Source: Gordonia namibiensis NBRC 108229 (GTDB taxonomy: Bacteria; Actinomycetota; Actinomycetes; Mycobacteriales; Mycobacteriaceae). Taken from it: a stretch of DNA of 64,000 nt. Both the position numbers and the translations under genes were made by a program. The notes beneath the pieces are model-generated. The model had not been told where the DNA came from, made no database searches, and saw only the letters and a program-made list of their open reading frames with translations. The stretch spans positions 1 to 64,000 of the forward strand of contig NZ_BAHE01000056.1 in assembly GCF_000298235.1 (NCBI RefSeq), in the 5' to 3' direction. Of this stretch, positions 1 to 8,574 are shown piece after piece. Position 1 is the first letter of the stretch; the number at the start of each line of letters is the position of its first letter.

Positions 1-25
1 CCGCCGGTCTCGGTACAGTGAGAAC

Positions 26-721
26 GTGACCGGCATTCTCGAGTTCGCGGGCAACAACTGGTGGCTGATCTTCCCCATCGGTGGTGTCGTCGGCGGCTGG
101 GCCGGGTCGATCGCGAAGTACAACGAGAAGCGACGCAAGGACAAGATCGAACTCGCTCGCATCAAGGCCGCCGCCCAGGCCGAGCAACTGAAGCTGACCA
201 CGACGTCCGTCGAGCAACTCCGCAAGACACTCAAGCAGCACGATGCGCTCAACGAGAAGTGGTTCGCCTACGAACTCGACCTGGCCACGCTCATCGAATA
301 TCCGCTCATGACCGACATGCGCGAACCGCTCACCCTCGCCTTCCATCGCGCGCGGGTCCAGGCCGACGACCTGCGCCCGGAGACCCCGCGGCCCGGCGAC
401 ACCGAGACGACGCTTGCCCCGGCCGACTTCGGCGACTATCGCGAGGCAGTCGGTGAATACGCCGCCGCCTTCGACGCCGCCGAACGCGAGGCACGACGCC
501 GCAAGCAGGCCGGGTTCTCGCCGGTCGAACGCGAAGCCCTCGACCGCGCCCGCAAACTCATCAACATCGCCTCCGACTCCGGTGCCACCGCGGCGGAACG
601 CCAGGCCGCCTACAAGAAGGCGCGCGCCGAACTCGACGGCCTCCTCGACGTCCCGCCCCTCGCTGCCGAACACCTCGAACGCCAGATCGCCGGCGCGCTC
701 GAACGGGGTCGCGGCGACTGA
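26..721 (+). CDS. Hypothetical membrane-anchored coiled-coil protein (231 aa)
   Basis: I do not recognise a family. A GTG start gives one N-terminal hydrophobic segment at about residues 10-30, rich in W, I, G and V. It is followed by a strongly charged Lys/Arg/Glu/Ala stretch at about 33-75 that looks like a coiled coil. The rest is soluble, Ala/Glu/Arg-rich and mostly helical, with charged helices near 140-230. The likely form is a single-pass or peripheral membrane protein with a cytoplasmic helical domain. Codon use and third-position GC match the neighbouring genes, which supports real coding. The upstream context is cut by the window edge, so the start could lie earlier. The downstream repeat region separates it from the next gene. 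Confidence 0.6.
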   Translation: MTGILEFAGNNWWLIFPIGGVVGGWAGSIAKYNEKRRKDKIELARIKAAAQAEQLKLTTTSVEQLRKTLKQHDALNEKWFAYELDLATLIEYPLMTDMREPLTLAFHRARVQADDLRPETPRPGDTETTLAPADFGDYREAVGEYAAAFDAAEREARRRKQAGFSPVEREALDRARKLINIASDSGATAAERQAAYKKARAELDGLLDVPPLAAEHLERQIAGALERGRGD

Positions 722-1094
722 ACCGCTGGGTAGATGTCGCCTCTCGTGTCGCCGGGCGATACGAAACGCGACACGTATCGAGCCGGACTCCTACCGCTCC
801 CTGAGGTGCGAGCGCGGACCACCAACCGCTACCTGAGGTGCGAGCTGCGACCACCCACCGCTCCCTGAGGTGCGAGCGAAGCGAGCCACGAAGGGCTGGC
901 GACGTCTCCTCACCAGGCCTTCGTGGCTCGTCGCTGACGCTCCTCGCACCTCAGGCAGCGGAAAGGGTTGCGCGGCTAGGGAACGCGGTGGCCCTCAGGG
1001 GGCAGGGGAGGTGTCGCTTACGCTCCTGCGCCTCCCCGGCAGCGGGAAGGTTGCGCGGCTGGGTAACTCGCGGGAGCAGGGACCGTCCGCCCGG
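722..1094. repeat. Intergenic repeat region between convergent genes
   Basis: This 373-bp gap between two converging genes holds no credible gene. It contains several copies of a CCTGAGGTGCGAG module, near 800-815, 830-843 and 864-876. It also holds one complete imperfect palindrome at 864-955 and a shorter, diverged palindrome at about 995-1040. A direct repeat of about 30 bp, AGCGG(A)AAGG(G)TTGCGCGGCT, occurs at 954-984 and again at 1038-1067. Open frames across it come from the repeats and lack family similarity. Confidence 0.8.
864..955. repeat. Dispersed imperfect palindrome, copy 1
   Basis: The left arm (864-894) runs from CCTGAGGTGCGAG to GAGCCACGAAGG. The right arm (918-955) is its inverted complement with a 7-bp longer middle. 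The 23-bp spacer is GCTGGCGACGTCTCCTCACC plus AGG. The same element lies inverted at 60019-60110, and a half copy lies near 11.6 kb. The element can form a long hairpin and sits between convergent genes, so it could act in termination or as a REP-like mobile repeat. Confidence 0.8.
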
Positions 1095-3014
1095 TCAACC
1101 CGCCTCGATGGCTCCGGTGAACTGACTCTCGTAGAGGCGGCAGTAGGCGCCGCGTGCGGCGAGGAGTTCCTCGTGGTTGCCCTGCTCGACGATGTGACCG
1201 TTCTCCATCACGACGATCACGTCGGCATCGCGGACCGTCGAGAGGCGGTGTGCGATCACGAAACTCGTGCGGTCGGTGCGGAGGTTGGCCATCGCCTTCT
1301 GGATGAGCAGCTCGGTGCGGGTGTCGACAGAACTGGTCGCCTCGTCGAGGATGAGGATCGTGGGCCGGGCGAGGAAGGCCCGGGCGATCGTGATGAGCTG
1401 TCGCTCACCGGCACTGACGCCACCGCCCTCGTCGTCGAGGACCGTGTCGTAGCCGTCGGGGAGGGTGCGGACGAAGTGGTCGACGTGACTCATCCGGGCG
1501 GCCTCGAGTACCTCGTCGCGGGACGCAGAGGGATCACCGTAGGCGATGTTGTCGTAGATGGTCCCACCGAACAGCCACGAGTCCTGCAGTACCATGCCGG
1601 TGCGCTCGCGGAGGTCGTCGCGGGTCATCTCGGCCGAATCCACGCCGTCGACCCGGATGGTCCCGGAGTCGACATCGTAGAACCGCATGATCAGGTTGAC
1701 CAGCGTGGTCTTGCCGGCGCCGGTCGGGCCGACGATGGCGACCATGTGTCCGGGACGCGCTGTGAGGGTGAGGTTCTCGATCAGCGGCTTGTCCTCGACA
1801 TAGCGGAACGAGACGTCGTCGAACTCGATGAGTCCGTGGTCGACCGCAGGCGTCTTCGGGTGCTCCGCATCCGGGATCTGCTCCTCGGCGTCGAGGATGT
1901 CGAAGATGCGCTCGGCGGATGCGACGCCGCTCTGCATCAGGTTGATCATCGACCCGATCTGGGTGAGCGGCTGCGTGAACTGGCGCGAGTACTGGATGAA
2001 CGCCTGCACCTCACCGAGGCTCAGCGAACCCGACGCCACGCGCAGGCCGCCGACGACGGCGACCGCCACATAGTTGAGATTTCCGAGGAACATGATGGTC
2101 GGCATGATGACGCCGGAGATGAACTGTGCACGCCAACTCGACTGGTACAACTTCTCGTTGCGCTCGTCGAAGGTCGCCTCGATCTCGCGCTGACGACCGA
2201 AGGCGGTCACCAGTTCGTGGCCGGTGAAGGCCTCCTCGACCTGCGCGTTGAGGGCGCCCGTCGACGCCCACTGCGCGGAGAAGTGTGGTTTCGACCGCTT
2301 CGCGATGACGGCGGTCGCGATGACGGCCAGCGGGACGGTCGCCACCGCGATCAGCGCGAGCAGCGGCGAGATCCAGATCATCATCACCAGCAGCGCGACG
2401 ACCGTCAGCACCGAGTTCACGAACTGGGAGATGGTCTGCTGCATGCTCTGCGACAGGTTGTCGAGGTCGTTGGTGACCCGGCTGAGCAACTCGCCACGCG
2501 GCATCGTGTCGTAGTACCGCAGCGGCAGGCGATGGACCTTCTCCTCGACCTTCGCGCGAAGGTCCCGAATCGTGTCCACGACGATGATGTTCAGCAGGTA
2601 CGCGGCCAGCCACGCGAGCCCCGACGCCACGATGTACATCACCAGGGTGATGAGGAGGACTCGACCGACGTCACCGAAATCGACCCCGACACCGGGTGTC
2701 ACGTCCATGGACGACACCATGTCGGCGAAGGTGTCGTCGCCGCGGTCGCGCAGACCGGCCACTACTTGGTCCTTCGACTGCCCGGCGGGCAGCATGCGAC
2801 CGATGACGCCGTTGAAGACGAGGTCGGTGGCGTGGCCGAGGACGCGCGGCGCGACGGCCAGCAGGATGACCGAACCGACGATCGAGCTCAACGTCACGGT
2901 CATCAGTCCGCGGTACGAACCGAGCTGGGCGACAACCCGTTTGATCGACGGCCAGAACGAGCGTGGTTTGGACTCGGGACCACCGGCGGCCATGGGTCCA
3001 CCCGGGCGGGTCAT
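1095..3014 (-). CDS. ABC exporter half-transporter, subunit B (639 aa)
   Basis: This is one half of a type IV ABC exporter: an N-terminal six-helix transmembrane domain (about residues 35-330) and a C-terminal ATPase. Walker A GPTGAGKTT is near residue 429. Walker B ILILDEATSSVD, near 553, keeps the catalytic Glu. The signature is degenerate (VSAGERQ rather than LSGGQ). The gene overlaps the upstream partner's stop by 4 bp (ATGA), so the two are cotranslated and should form a heterodimer. The order resembles the mycobacterial Rv1272c/Rv1273c-type pairs. The substrate cannot be read from sequence; lipids or drugs are typical. The 639-aa length is normal. Confidence 0.92.
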   Translation of the reverse strand: MTRPGGPMAAGGPESKPRSFWPSIKRVVAQLGSYRGLMTVTLSSIVGSVILLAVAPRVLGHATDLVFNGVIGRMLPAGQSKDQVVAGLRDRGDDTFADMVSSMDVTPGVGVDFGDVGRVLLITLVMYIVASGLAWLAAYLLNIIVVDTIRDLRAKVEEKVHRLPLRYYDTMPRGELLSRVTNDLDNLSQSMQQTISQFVNSVLTVVALLVMMIWISPLLALIAVATVPLAVIATAVIAKRSKPHFSAQWASTGALNAQVEEAFTGHELVTAFGRQREIEATFDERNEKLYQSSWRAQFISGVIMPTIMFLGNLNYVAVAVVGGLRVASGSLSLGEVQAFIQYSRQFTQPLTQIGSMINLMQSGVASAERIFDILDAEEQIPDAEHPKTPAVDHGLIEFDDVSFRYVEDKPLIENLTLTARPGHMVAIVGPTGAGKTTLVNLIMRFYDVDSGTIRVDGVDSAEMTRDDLRERTGMVLQDSWLFGGTIYDNIAYGDPSASRDEVLEAARMSHVDHFVRTLPDGYDTVLDDEGGGVSAGERQLITIARAFLARPTILILDEATSSVDTRTELLIQKAMANLRTDRTSFVIAHRLSTVRDADVIVVMENGHIVEQGNHEELLAARGAYCRLYESQFTGAIEAG

Positions 3015-4744
3015 GCGCGCTCCTCCATGGCCATCTGCGATTCGGCGATCTCAGCGTAGGTGGGACACGAGGCGAGCAGGGCGTCGTGTGTGCCGATGCC
3101 GACGATGCGTCCGCGGTCGAGTACGACGATCTGTTCGGCGTCGACGATGGTCGAGATGCGTTGCGCCACCACGATCACCGACGCATCGCGGGTGGCCGGC
3201 CGCAGTGCCGCCCGGAGCTTGGCGTCGGTGGTGAGGTCGAGCGCCGAGAACGAGTCGTCGAACAGGTAGATGGCGGGCCGCCGGACGAGTGCACGGGCTA
3301 TCGCGAGGCGCTGCCGCTGCCCGCCGGAGACGGTGGTACCGCCCTGTGCGACGCGGGTGTCGAGGCCGTCGGGCATCGCCGAGACGAATTCCTCGGCCTG
3401 AGCGATGCGTAGCGCCTCCCAGATCTCGTCGTCGGTGGCGTCGGACTTGCCGTGCAGGATGTTCGACCGGATTGTCCCGGAGAACAGGTACGGGCGCTGC
3501 GGGACGAGGCCGACCACCGAACGCAGTTCGTCGGGGTCGAGTCGCTTCACGTCGGTGCCACCGACGCTGACCTTGCCTTCGGTGGCGTCGATGAGCCGGG
3601 GCACGAGTCCGAGGAGCGTCGTCTTGCCGGACCCGGTCGACCCGACGATGGCGGTCGTGGTCCCCGGCGTCACGCTGAAGCTGATGCCGCTCAGCACCGG
3701 ATCGTCGGCGCCGGGGTAGCGGAACTCGGCGGCGTCGAACTCGACGGTGCCGGGATGGCCGGCGAAAGCGATCGGGTCGGCGGGCGGATGCACCGATGTC
3801 TCCGTGTCGAGGACCTCGGTGATGCGTTCGGCACAAACCGCAGCGCGCGGCGCCATCATCGCCAGGAACGACGCCATCATCACCGACATGAGGATCTGCA
3901 TGACGTAGCTCATCAATGCGGTGAGTGCGCCGATCTCGACCTTGCCGTTGGAAACGGCGTGACCGCCGAACCAGATGACCGCGACGATCGTGACGTTCGT
4001 GATCACCATGACCAGCGGGAACATCAGCGCCATCAGCTTGCCGACCCGCAGCGTGGCGTCGGCGAGATGGTCGTTGGCGACCCCGAAGCGTTTGCGCTCG
4101 TGCTCCTCCCGCACGAAGGCGCGCACCACGCGGATGCCGGTGATCTGTTCGCGCAGAACACGGTTGACCGCGTCGATCCGTTCCTGCATGGCACGGAAAC
4201 CGGGGATCATGCGTGCGATGACGAGACCCATCGCCAGACCGAGGATCGGCACCGCGACCGCGATGACCCACGACAACGCCGGGGCCTCCCGGATGCCCAT
4301 CACGATCCCGCCGATGCACATGATGGGCGCCATCACGAGTATCGCGCTGCACATGACGATCAGCATCTGCACTTGCTGGACGTCGTTGGTGGTGCGGGTG
4401 ATCAGCGACGGCGCGCCGAATGTGCCGACCTCGCGGGCGGAGAACGAGTTGACGCGGTGCAGCAGGTCGCTGCGGATGTCGCGGCCCACCCCGAGAGCGG
4501 CCCGCGACCCGAAGAACTGCGCGATGATCGTCGCCACGATCTGCACGACGCTCACCAGCAGCATCCAGCCGCCGATGCGCATGATGTACCCGGTGTCGCC
4601 GGTCGCCACGCCGTTGTCGATGATGTCGGCGTTGAGGCTCGGCAGGTACAGCATCGCCGCGGTCGCCACGAACTGCAGCGACACCACCATGACGATGTTG
4701 ATGCGGTACCGCCGGAGGTACGTGCTGATGAGTTGGGTCAGCAT
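3011..4744 (-). CDS. ABC exporter half-transporter, subunit A (577 aa)
   Basis: This is the partner of the downstream ABC gene and the first gene of the pair. It has an N-terminal transmembrane domain with about six helices (residues 15-300) and a C-terminal ATPase. Walker A GSTGSGKTT is near residue 368 and the signature is TVSGGQRQR. Walker B reads IYLFDDSFSALD near residue 494, so the catalytic Glu is replaced by Asp. In heterodimeric exporters such as TM287/288 one ATP site combines a Walker B lacking Glu from one subunit with a degenerate signature from the other. That is exactly the pattern across these two genes. The start is the ATG at 4744. Substrate unknown. Confidence 0.92.
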   Translation of the reverse strand: MLTQLISTYLRRYRINIVMVVSLQFVATAAMLYLPSLNADIIDNGVATGDTGYIMRIGGWMLLVSVVQIVATIIAQFFGSRAALGVGRDIRSDLLHRVNSFSAREVGTFGAPSLITRTTNDVQQVQMLIVMCSAILVMAPIMCIGGIVMGIREAPALSWVIAVAVPILGLAMGLVIARMIPGFRAMQERIDAVNRVLREQITGIRVVRAFVREEHERKRFGVANDHLADATLRVGKLMALMFPLVMVITNVTIVAVIWFGGHAVSNGKVEIGALTALMSYVMQILMSVMMASFLAMMAPRAAVCAERITEVLDTETSVHPPADPIAFAGHPGTVEFDAAEFRYPGADDPVLSGISFSVTPGTTTAIVGSTGSGKTTLLGLVPRLIDATEGKVSVGGTDVKRLDPDELRSVVGLVPQRPYLFSGTIRSNILHGKSDATDDEIWEALRIAQAEEFVSAMPDGLDTRVAQGGTTVSGGQRQRLAIARALVRRPAIYLFDDSFSALDLTTDAKLRAALRPATRDASVIVVAQRISTIVDAEQIVVLDRGRIVGIGTHDALLASCPTYAEIAESQMAMEERA

Positions 4745-4868
4745 CTCGGCGCCGGGAGCGGGCCGATGGTCGCCGGCGCCGGGAGCGTGGCGAGCGGGCC
4801 GATGGTCTCTGCGATCACCTGCGTCAGACTAGTTGCCCCGGCTAAGGGGTGGGAATCGTCTGGCGTGC

Positions 4869-5669
4869 TCAGCTGCCGAAGAGGGCGACGGCCGCCTCGC
4901 CGGTGTGGGTGAGGTAGGTGAACGATTCCTGGAAGTAGAGGTTCACCACGTCGGCGTCGTGCGAGTCGTAGCCGATCGAGACGTCCTGACCGATGGTCAG
5001 CTCGAAGTCGCCGCCCCGGGTACTCATGACGAAGGCGCCGCGGATGGCCGGGGCCCACACGATGTCGCCGGTCACCAGTCGCTTGATGTGGTCGCGGATC
5101 GGGTAGCCGTGGTTGGACGTCTCGTTGACCTGCGTGTACACCTCTGCCGACATGGCGACCGAGTACGGCCCGTCGACCGAGGCGAGACGCAGGGTGGTGA
5201 GTGCCTGGCTGACGGCTTCGGGGTAGTCGCGCACGTCGGCGGGCAGCTGGATCGGGGTCGCGGACGCCTCGGCGCGGATGCCGGTGATCGATGCCGCCGC
5301 GTAGCCCTCGAAGATCGCGCGGTCCTCGGCGAGCGCGAGCTGGCGCGCGGCTTCGACGACCGGATCCCAGTCGGCATCTCGGGCTCCGCGGTCGACGTCG
5401 TCGATGGCCTCGCGGGAGACGGTGAACGGCACCTTCAGCTCGACCAGCGACTGGGTGCGGCGGATGAAGGCCTGGATGCCGTCGGCCGGGGAGTCGATCT
5501 TGCTGCGGTGGCCCAGGGTGACGGCCGCGGTGTCCTGACCCATCGGCCCCTTGACGTCGACGAGTCGGCGGCCTGCGATGTTCCGCTTGAACGACCGGGT
5601 GGCCTCCTCCTCGATCTCTGCCCAGGCGGCCTCGGAGATGGGGGCGAGTTCGCGGTGCAGGTTGTTCAT
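4869..5669 (-). CDS. enc: Encapsulin nanocompartment shell protein (266 aa)
   Basis: Family 1 encapsulin (linocin M18/CFP29-like, HK97 phage-capsid fold). Such proteins self-assemble into icosahedral shells that enclose an enzyme. The N-terminus MNNLHRELAPISEAAWAEI is characteristic: this helix lines the shell interior and binds the cargo tag. The 266-aa length and the C-terminal VVNLYFQESFTYLTHTGEAA segment fit the family. The ATG start has a strong AGGAGG site 5-6 bp upstream. The gene follows a DyP peroxidase by 49 bp on the same strand, and that peroxidase ends in a typical cargo-loading peptide. The pair should therefore make a peroxidase-loaded compartment for oxidative stress. Confidence 0.96.
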   Translation of the reverse strand: MNNLHRELAPISEAAWAEIEEEATRSFKRNIAGRRLVDVKGPMGQDTAAVTLGHRSKIDSPADGIQAFIRRTQSLVELKVPFTVSREAIDDVDRGARDADWDPVVEAARQLALAEDRAIFEGYAAASITGIRAEASATPIQLPADVRDYPEAVSQALTTLRLASVDGPYSVAMSAEVYTQVNETSNHGYPIRDHIKRLVTGDIVWAPAIRGAFVMSTRGGDFELTIGQDVSIGYDSHDADVVNLYFQESFTYLTHTGEAAVALFGS

Positions 5670-5718
5670 GGGGGCCTCCTGGTGCGGTGGTGTCGGGCGG
5701 TGGTCGGTCTGTGGCGGG

Positions 5719-6729
5719 CTAGCGGAGGGAACCGATTCCCAGGGAACCGTCGGCGCGGAGGGCCGGGGTCTGGACGGCCGGTTCGGCGGTGCCGGGCGCG
5801 GGCGGCAGATCCTCGAGGAAGTCGAGGGTCGGGGTGAAGAACTGCGACCCGGTGACGGCGGTGGTGAAGTCGAGGAGGCGGTCGTAGGTTCCCGGCGGGT
5901 CGCCGATGAACATCTTGCGCAGCATCTCCTCGGTCACCTCGGGGCCGGCGGAGTAGGCGATGTAGAAGGTGCCGTTCTCGCCGTTCCCCGAGACGTCGCC
6001 GTAGGGCATGTTGTCGCGGACGACGTCGATCTCCTCGCCGTTCTCGTCCTCGACCTTGTTGAGGGCGATATGGGAGTTGGGTGGCTTCACGTCGTCGGAC
6101 ATCTCGACGTTGTCGAGCTTGGTGCGTCCGATCGCGGCTTCCTGCTCGCTCGTGCTCAGATCGTTCCACGACGACAGGTCGTGGACGTAGCGCTGGATGG
6201 CGACATAGCTGCCGCCGGCGAAGTCGGGGTCCTCGTTGCCGACGGTGATGGCGTCGACCGCGGCCTGTCCGACCGGGTTCTCGGTGCCGTCGACGAAGCC
6301 GATGAGGTCGCGGAGGTCGAAGTAGCGGAAGCCGTGCACCTCGTCGACGACGGTCACCGCGTCGCCGAGGGCGTCGGTGATCAGGCGTCCGAGCTCGAAG
6401 CACAGATCCATCTGATCAGACTTGATGTGGACCAGGAGATCGGCGGGGGTCGCCGGTGCGGTGTGGACCGCGCCCTCGTAGGGGACGAACGGACGCAGCG
6501 AACGCGGGCGGGGGCCGTCGAACAACCGGTCCCAGGCGTCGGAACCGATCGAGACGATGCCGGCCAACGCGGCCTCCGGTGCGCGCGAGGACACCGCATT
6601 GTTCAGGCCCGGGATCTCCTCCAGCACATCACGAACCGTGTCCTCACCACCGTCGTTGATGGTGAGGACGAGAAAGATCGCCGACTTGGTCTTACGCGTC
6701 AGGATCGTCTGCGGCACGGGCACGCCCAA
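5719..6729 (-). CDS. DyP-type haem peroxidase, encapsulin cargo (336 aa)
   Basis: Dye-decolorizing peroxidase of the B type, which uses H2O2 to oxidise dyes, phenolics and lignin-like substrates. The GFVDGTENP motif carries the distal Asp (about D147). PPNSHIALNKV carries the proximal haem ligand (about H220). VVRDNMPYGD carries the distal Arg (about R238). All match the Asp/His/Arg set known from Rhodococcus DypB. After a Pro/Ala-rich linker (about 310-325) the protein ends in DGSLGIGSLR, the consensus targeting peptide that loads cargo into family 1 encapsulins. The shell gene lies immediately downstream. There is no signal peptide, so the complex is cytoplasmic. Confidence 0.96.
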   Translation of the reverse strand: MGVPVPQTILTRKTKSAIFLVLTINDGGEDTVRDVLEEIPGLNNAVSSRAPEAALAGIVSIGSDAWDRLFDGPRPRSLRPFVPYEGAVHTAPATPADLLVHIKSDQMDLCFELGRLITDALGDAVTVVDEVHGFRYFDLRDLIGFVDGTENPVGQAAVDAITVGNEDPDFAGGSYVAIQRYVHDLSSWNDLSTSEQEAAIGRTKLDNVEMSDDVKPPNSHIALNKVEDENGEEIDVVRDNMPYGDVSGNGENGTFYIAYSAGPEVTEEMLRKMFIGDPPGTYDRLLDFTTAVTGSQFFTPTLDFLEDLPPAPGTAEPAVQTPALRADGSLGIGSLR

Positions 6730-6781
6730 TACCCTAGCCGACCCATGTCCGAAATGGGATCGCAGATCGTGCCGTGAAAAA

Positions 6782-6800
6782 GTAGGGCAGGCAACCCTTT
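6782..6800 (-). promoter_or_regulatory. AT-rich inverted repeat upstream of the peroxidase gene
   Basis: GTAGGGCAGGCAACCCTTT lies 53 bp upstream of the DyP start, flanked by A and T runs. It matches the DtxR/IdeR iron-box consensus at about 12 of 19 positions, including the AGG..AGGC.A.CC core, which is only a moderate fit. On the minus strand the same bases form a short AGGG/CCCT hairpin followed by TTTTT. It could equally be a weak terminator for the flavoprotein gene that ends at 6838. Confidence 0.3.
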
Positions 6801-6837
6801 TCGGGACGCCCGGAAAATCTGTGCCCGGATGCCGAGA

Positions 6838-8499
6838 TCAGCTGCGCGCGATGGCCCTTCCGGCCGCACGGCCGGAGAAGATGCACCCACCCAGGAAGGT
6901 GCCTTCGAGCGCGTTGTAGCCGTGCACACCGCCGCCGCCGAAACCCGCGACCTCGCCGGCCGCGAACAGACCGTCGAAGGCGCTGCCGTCGGGTCGGAGC
7001 ACCTGCGAGTCGAGGTTGGTCTCGAGGCCGCCGAGGGTCTTGCGGGTGAGGATGTTGAGCCGCACCGCGATCAGCGGGCCGTGCGCGGGGTCGAGGATGC
7101 GGTGGGGCTTGGCCACCCGAACGATCTTGTCGCCGATGAACTGTCGCGCGTTGTTGATCGCCATCAGCTGGGCGTCCTTGGAGAACTTGTTCTCCACGTC
7201 GGCGTCGCGGGCCGAGATGACGCGCTCGATGTGCGCGAGGTCGAGTTCGGGACCTCGGGCGATCGCGTTCATCCCGCTGACCAGTTCGGGCAGGTTGTCG
7301 GCGACCACGAAGTCGATGCCGTTGCGCACGAACGCATCCACCGGCCCGGCGGCGCCCTTGGCGAGCCGGCTCTTCGCGGCCAGCTTGAGGTCCTTGGAGG
7401 TGATGTCGGGATTCTGTTCGGAACCCGACAGCATGAACTCCTTCTCGACGATGGTCTGCGTGAGGATGAACCACGAGTAGTCGTGGCCGGCGGCGAGGAT
7501 CGCCTTCATCGTCGAGTTCGTGTCGAAGCCGGGGAAGTTCGGCGGCGCGAGGCGGTTTCCGTTGGCGTCGAGCCACAGCGACGAGGGTCCCGGGATGATC
7601 CGGATGGCGTGGTCGGGCCAGATCGGGTCCCAGTTGTGGATGCCCTCGGTGTAGTGCCACATGCGGTCGCGGTTGACGATGCTCGCGCCGGCATCCTCGC
7701 TGATTCCCAGCATGCGACCGTCGACGTGCGCCGGGACGCCGGAGATCATCGTCTGCGGTGCGGGACCGAGACGATCGACCGGCCAGTTCTTGCGGATGAG
7801 GTCGTGGTTGTGCCCGATGCCGCCGGACGTCACGATGACAGCTCCCGCGCGAATCTCGAAGTCGCCCACCACTTCGCGGTTCGACGCCTTGCCGCGTTCG
7901 AGGTCGGTCGGGGCGAGCGTGGCCCCCCGCACGCCCACGGCGACACCGTCTTCGACGACGAGCTCGTCGACGCGATGGCGGAACCGGAACTCGACGAGAC
8001 CGCGCTTCTCGGCCTCGAGGACCGGCTCGGCGAAGATCCGGACGACCTCCGGGCCGGTGCCCCAGGTGAGGTGGAAACGTGGCACGGAATTGCCGTGCCC
8101 GTCGGCGAATCCGCCGCCGCGCTCGGCCCAGCCGACGACCGGGGTGATGCGCAGACCGAGATCGTGCAGGTACTGCCGCTTCTCGGTGGCCGCGAAGTCG
8201 ACGTACGCCCGCGCCCACTGACGCGGCCAGTAGTCCTCGTCGTCGCGGTCGAAGCCCGCCGACCCCATCCAGTCCTGCAGGGCGAGGTCGGCGGAGTCGG
8301 AGATGCCGAGCCGGCGCTGTTCGGGGGTGTCCACCATGAACAACCCGCCCAGCGACCAGAAGGCCTGCCCGCCAAGGTTGTTGCGGTTCTCCTGATCGAC
8401 GACCACCACGCGGCGGCCGGCCTTGGTGAGCTCGTATGTCGCGACCAGACCAGCCAGACCCGCACCGACGACCACCGCGTCGGCCACCTGCTTCGTCAC
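6838..8499 (-). CDS. FAD-binding dehydrogenase, fumarate reductase/KstD-like (553 aa)
   Basis: Flavoprotein of the fumarate reductase / 3-ketosteroid dehydrogenase superfamily. The N-terminal dinucleotide fold is DAVVVGAGLAGLVATYEL (residues about 7-24). LGGQAFWSLGG is the flavin-contact loop near residue 45. The C-terminal FAD motif is LFAAGEVAGFGGGGVHGYNAL, spanning about 509-529 (shown in full it is 21 residues, key residues E and the G run). Confidence 0.85.
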   Translation of the reverse strand: MTKQVADAVVVGAGLAGLVATYELTKAGRRVVVVDQENRNNLGGQAFWSLGGLFMVDTPEQRRLGISDSADLALQDWMGSAGFDRDDEDYWPRQWARAYVDFAATEKRQYLHDLGLRITPVVGWAERGGGFADGHGNSVPRFHLTWGTGPEVVRIFAEPVLEAEKRGLVEFRFRHRVDELVVEDGVAVGVRGATLAPTDLERGKASNREVVGDFEIRAGAVIVTSGGIGHNHDLIRKNWPVDRLGPAPQTMISGVPAHVDGRMLGISEDAGASIVNRDRMWHYTEGIHNWDPIWPDHAIRIIPGPSSLWLDANGNRLAPPNFPGFDTNSTMKAILAAGHDYSWFILTQTIVEKEFMLSGSEQNPDITSKDLKLAAKSRLAKGAAGPVDAFVRNGIDFVVADNLPELVSGMNAIARGPELDLAHIERVISARDADVENKFSKDAQLMAINNARQFIGDKIVRVAKPHRILDPAHGPLIAVRLNILTRKTLGGLETNLDSQVLRPDGSAFDGLFAAGEVAGFGGGGVHGYNALEGTFLGGCIFSGRAAGRAIARS

Positions 8500-8574
8500 G
8501 ACAACTCCTCACCGCGTCGATGTGCCGCCTGTCCCCACCCGGACATGCGATCCCGAGAGAACATTAGCGCCGCG

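Noticed and set aside
870..3059. A 729-codon open frame on the plus strand
   Set aside because: It runs antisense to the ABC exporter gene, is rich in Asp/His/Arg as expected for the complementary frame of GC-rich coding DNA, and starts in repeats.
3452..4912. A 486-codon plus-strand frame
   Set aside because: It is the His/Asp/Arg-rich complement of the first ABC exporter gene.
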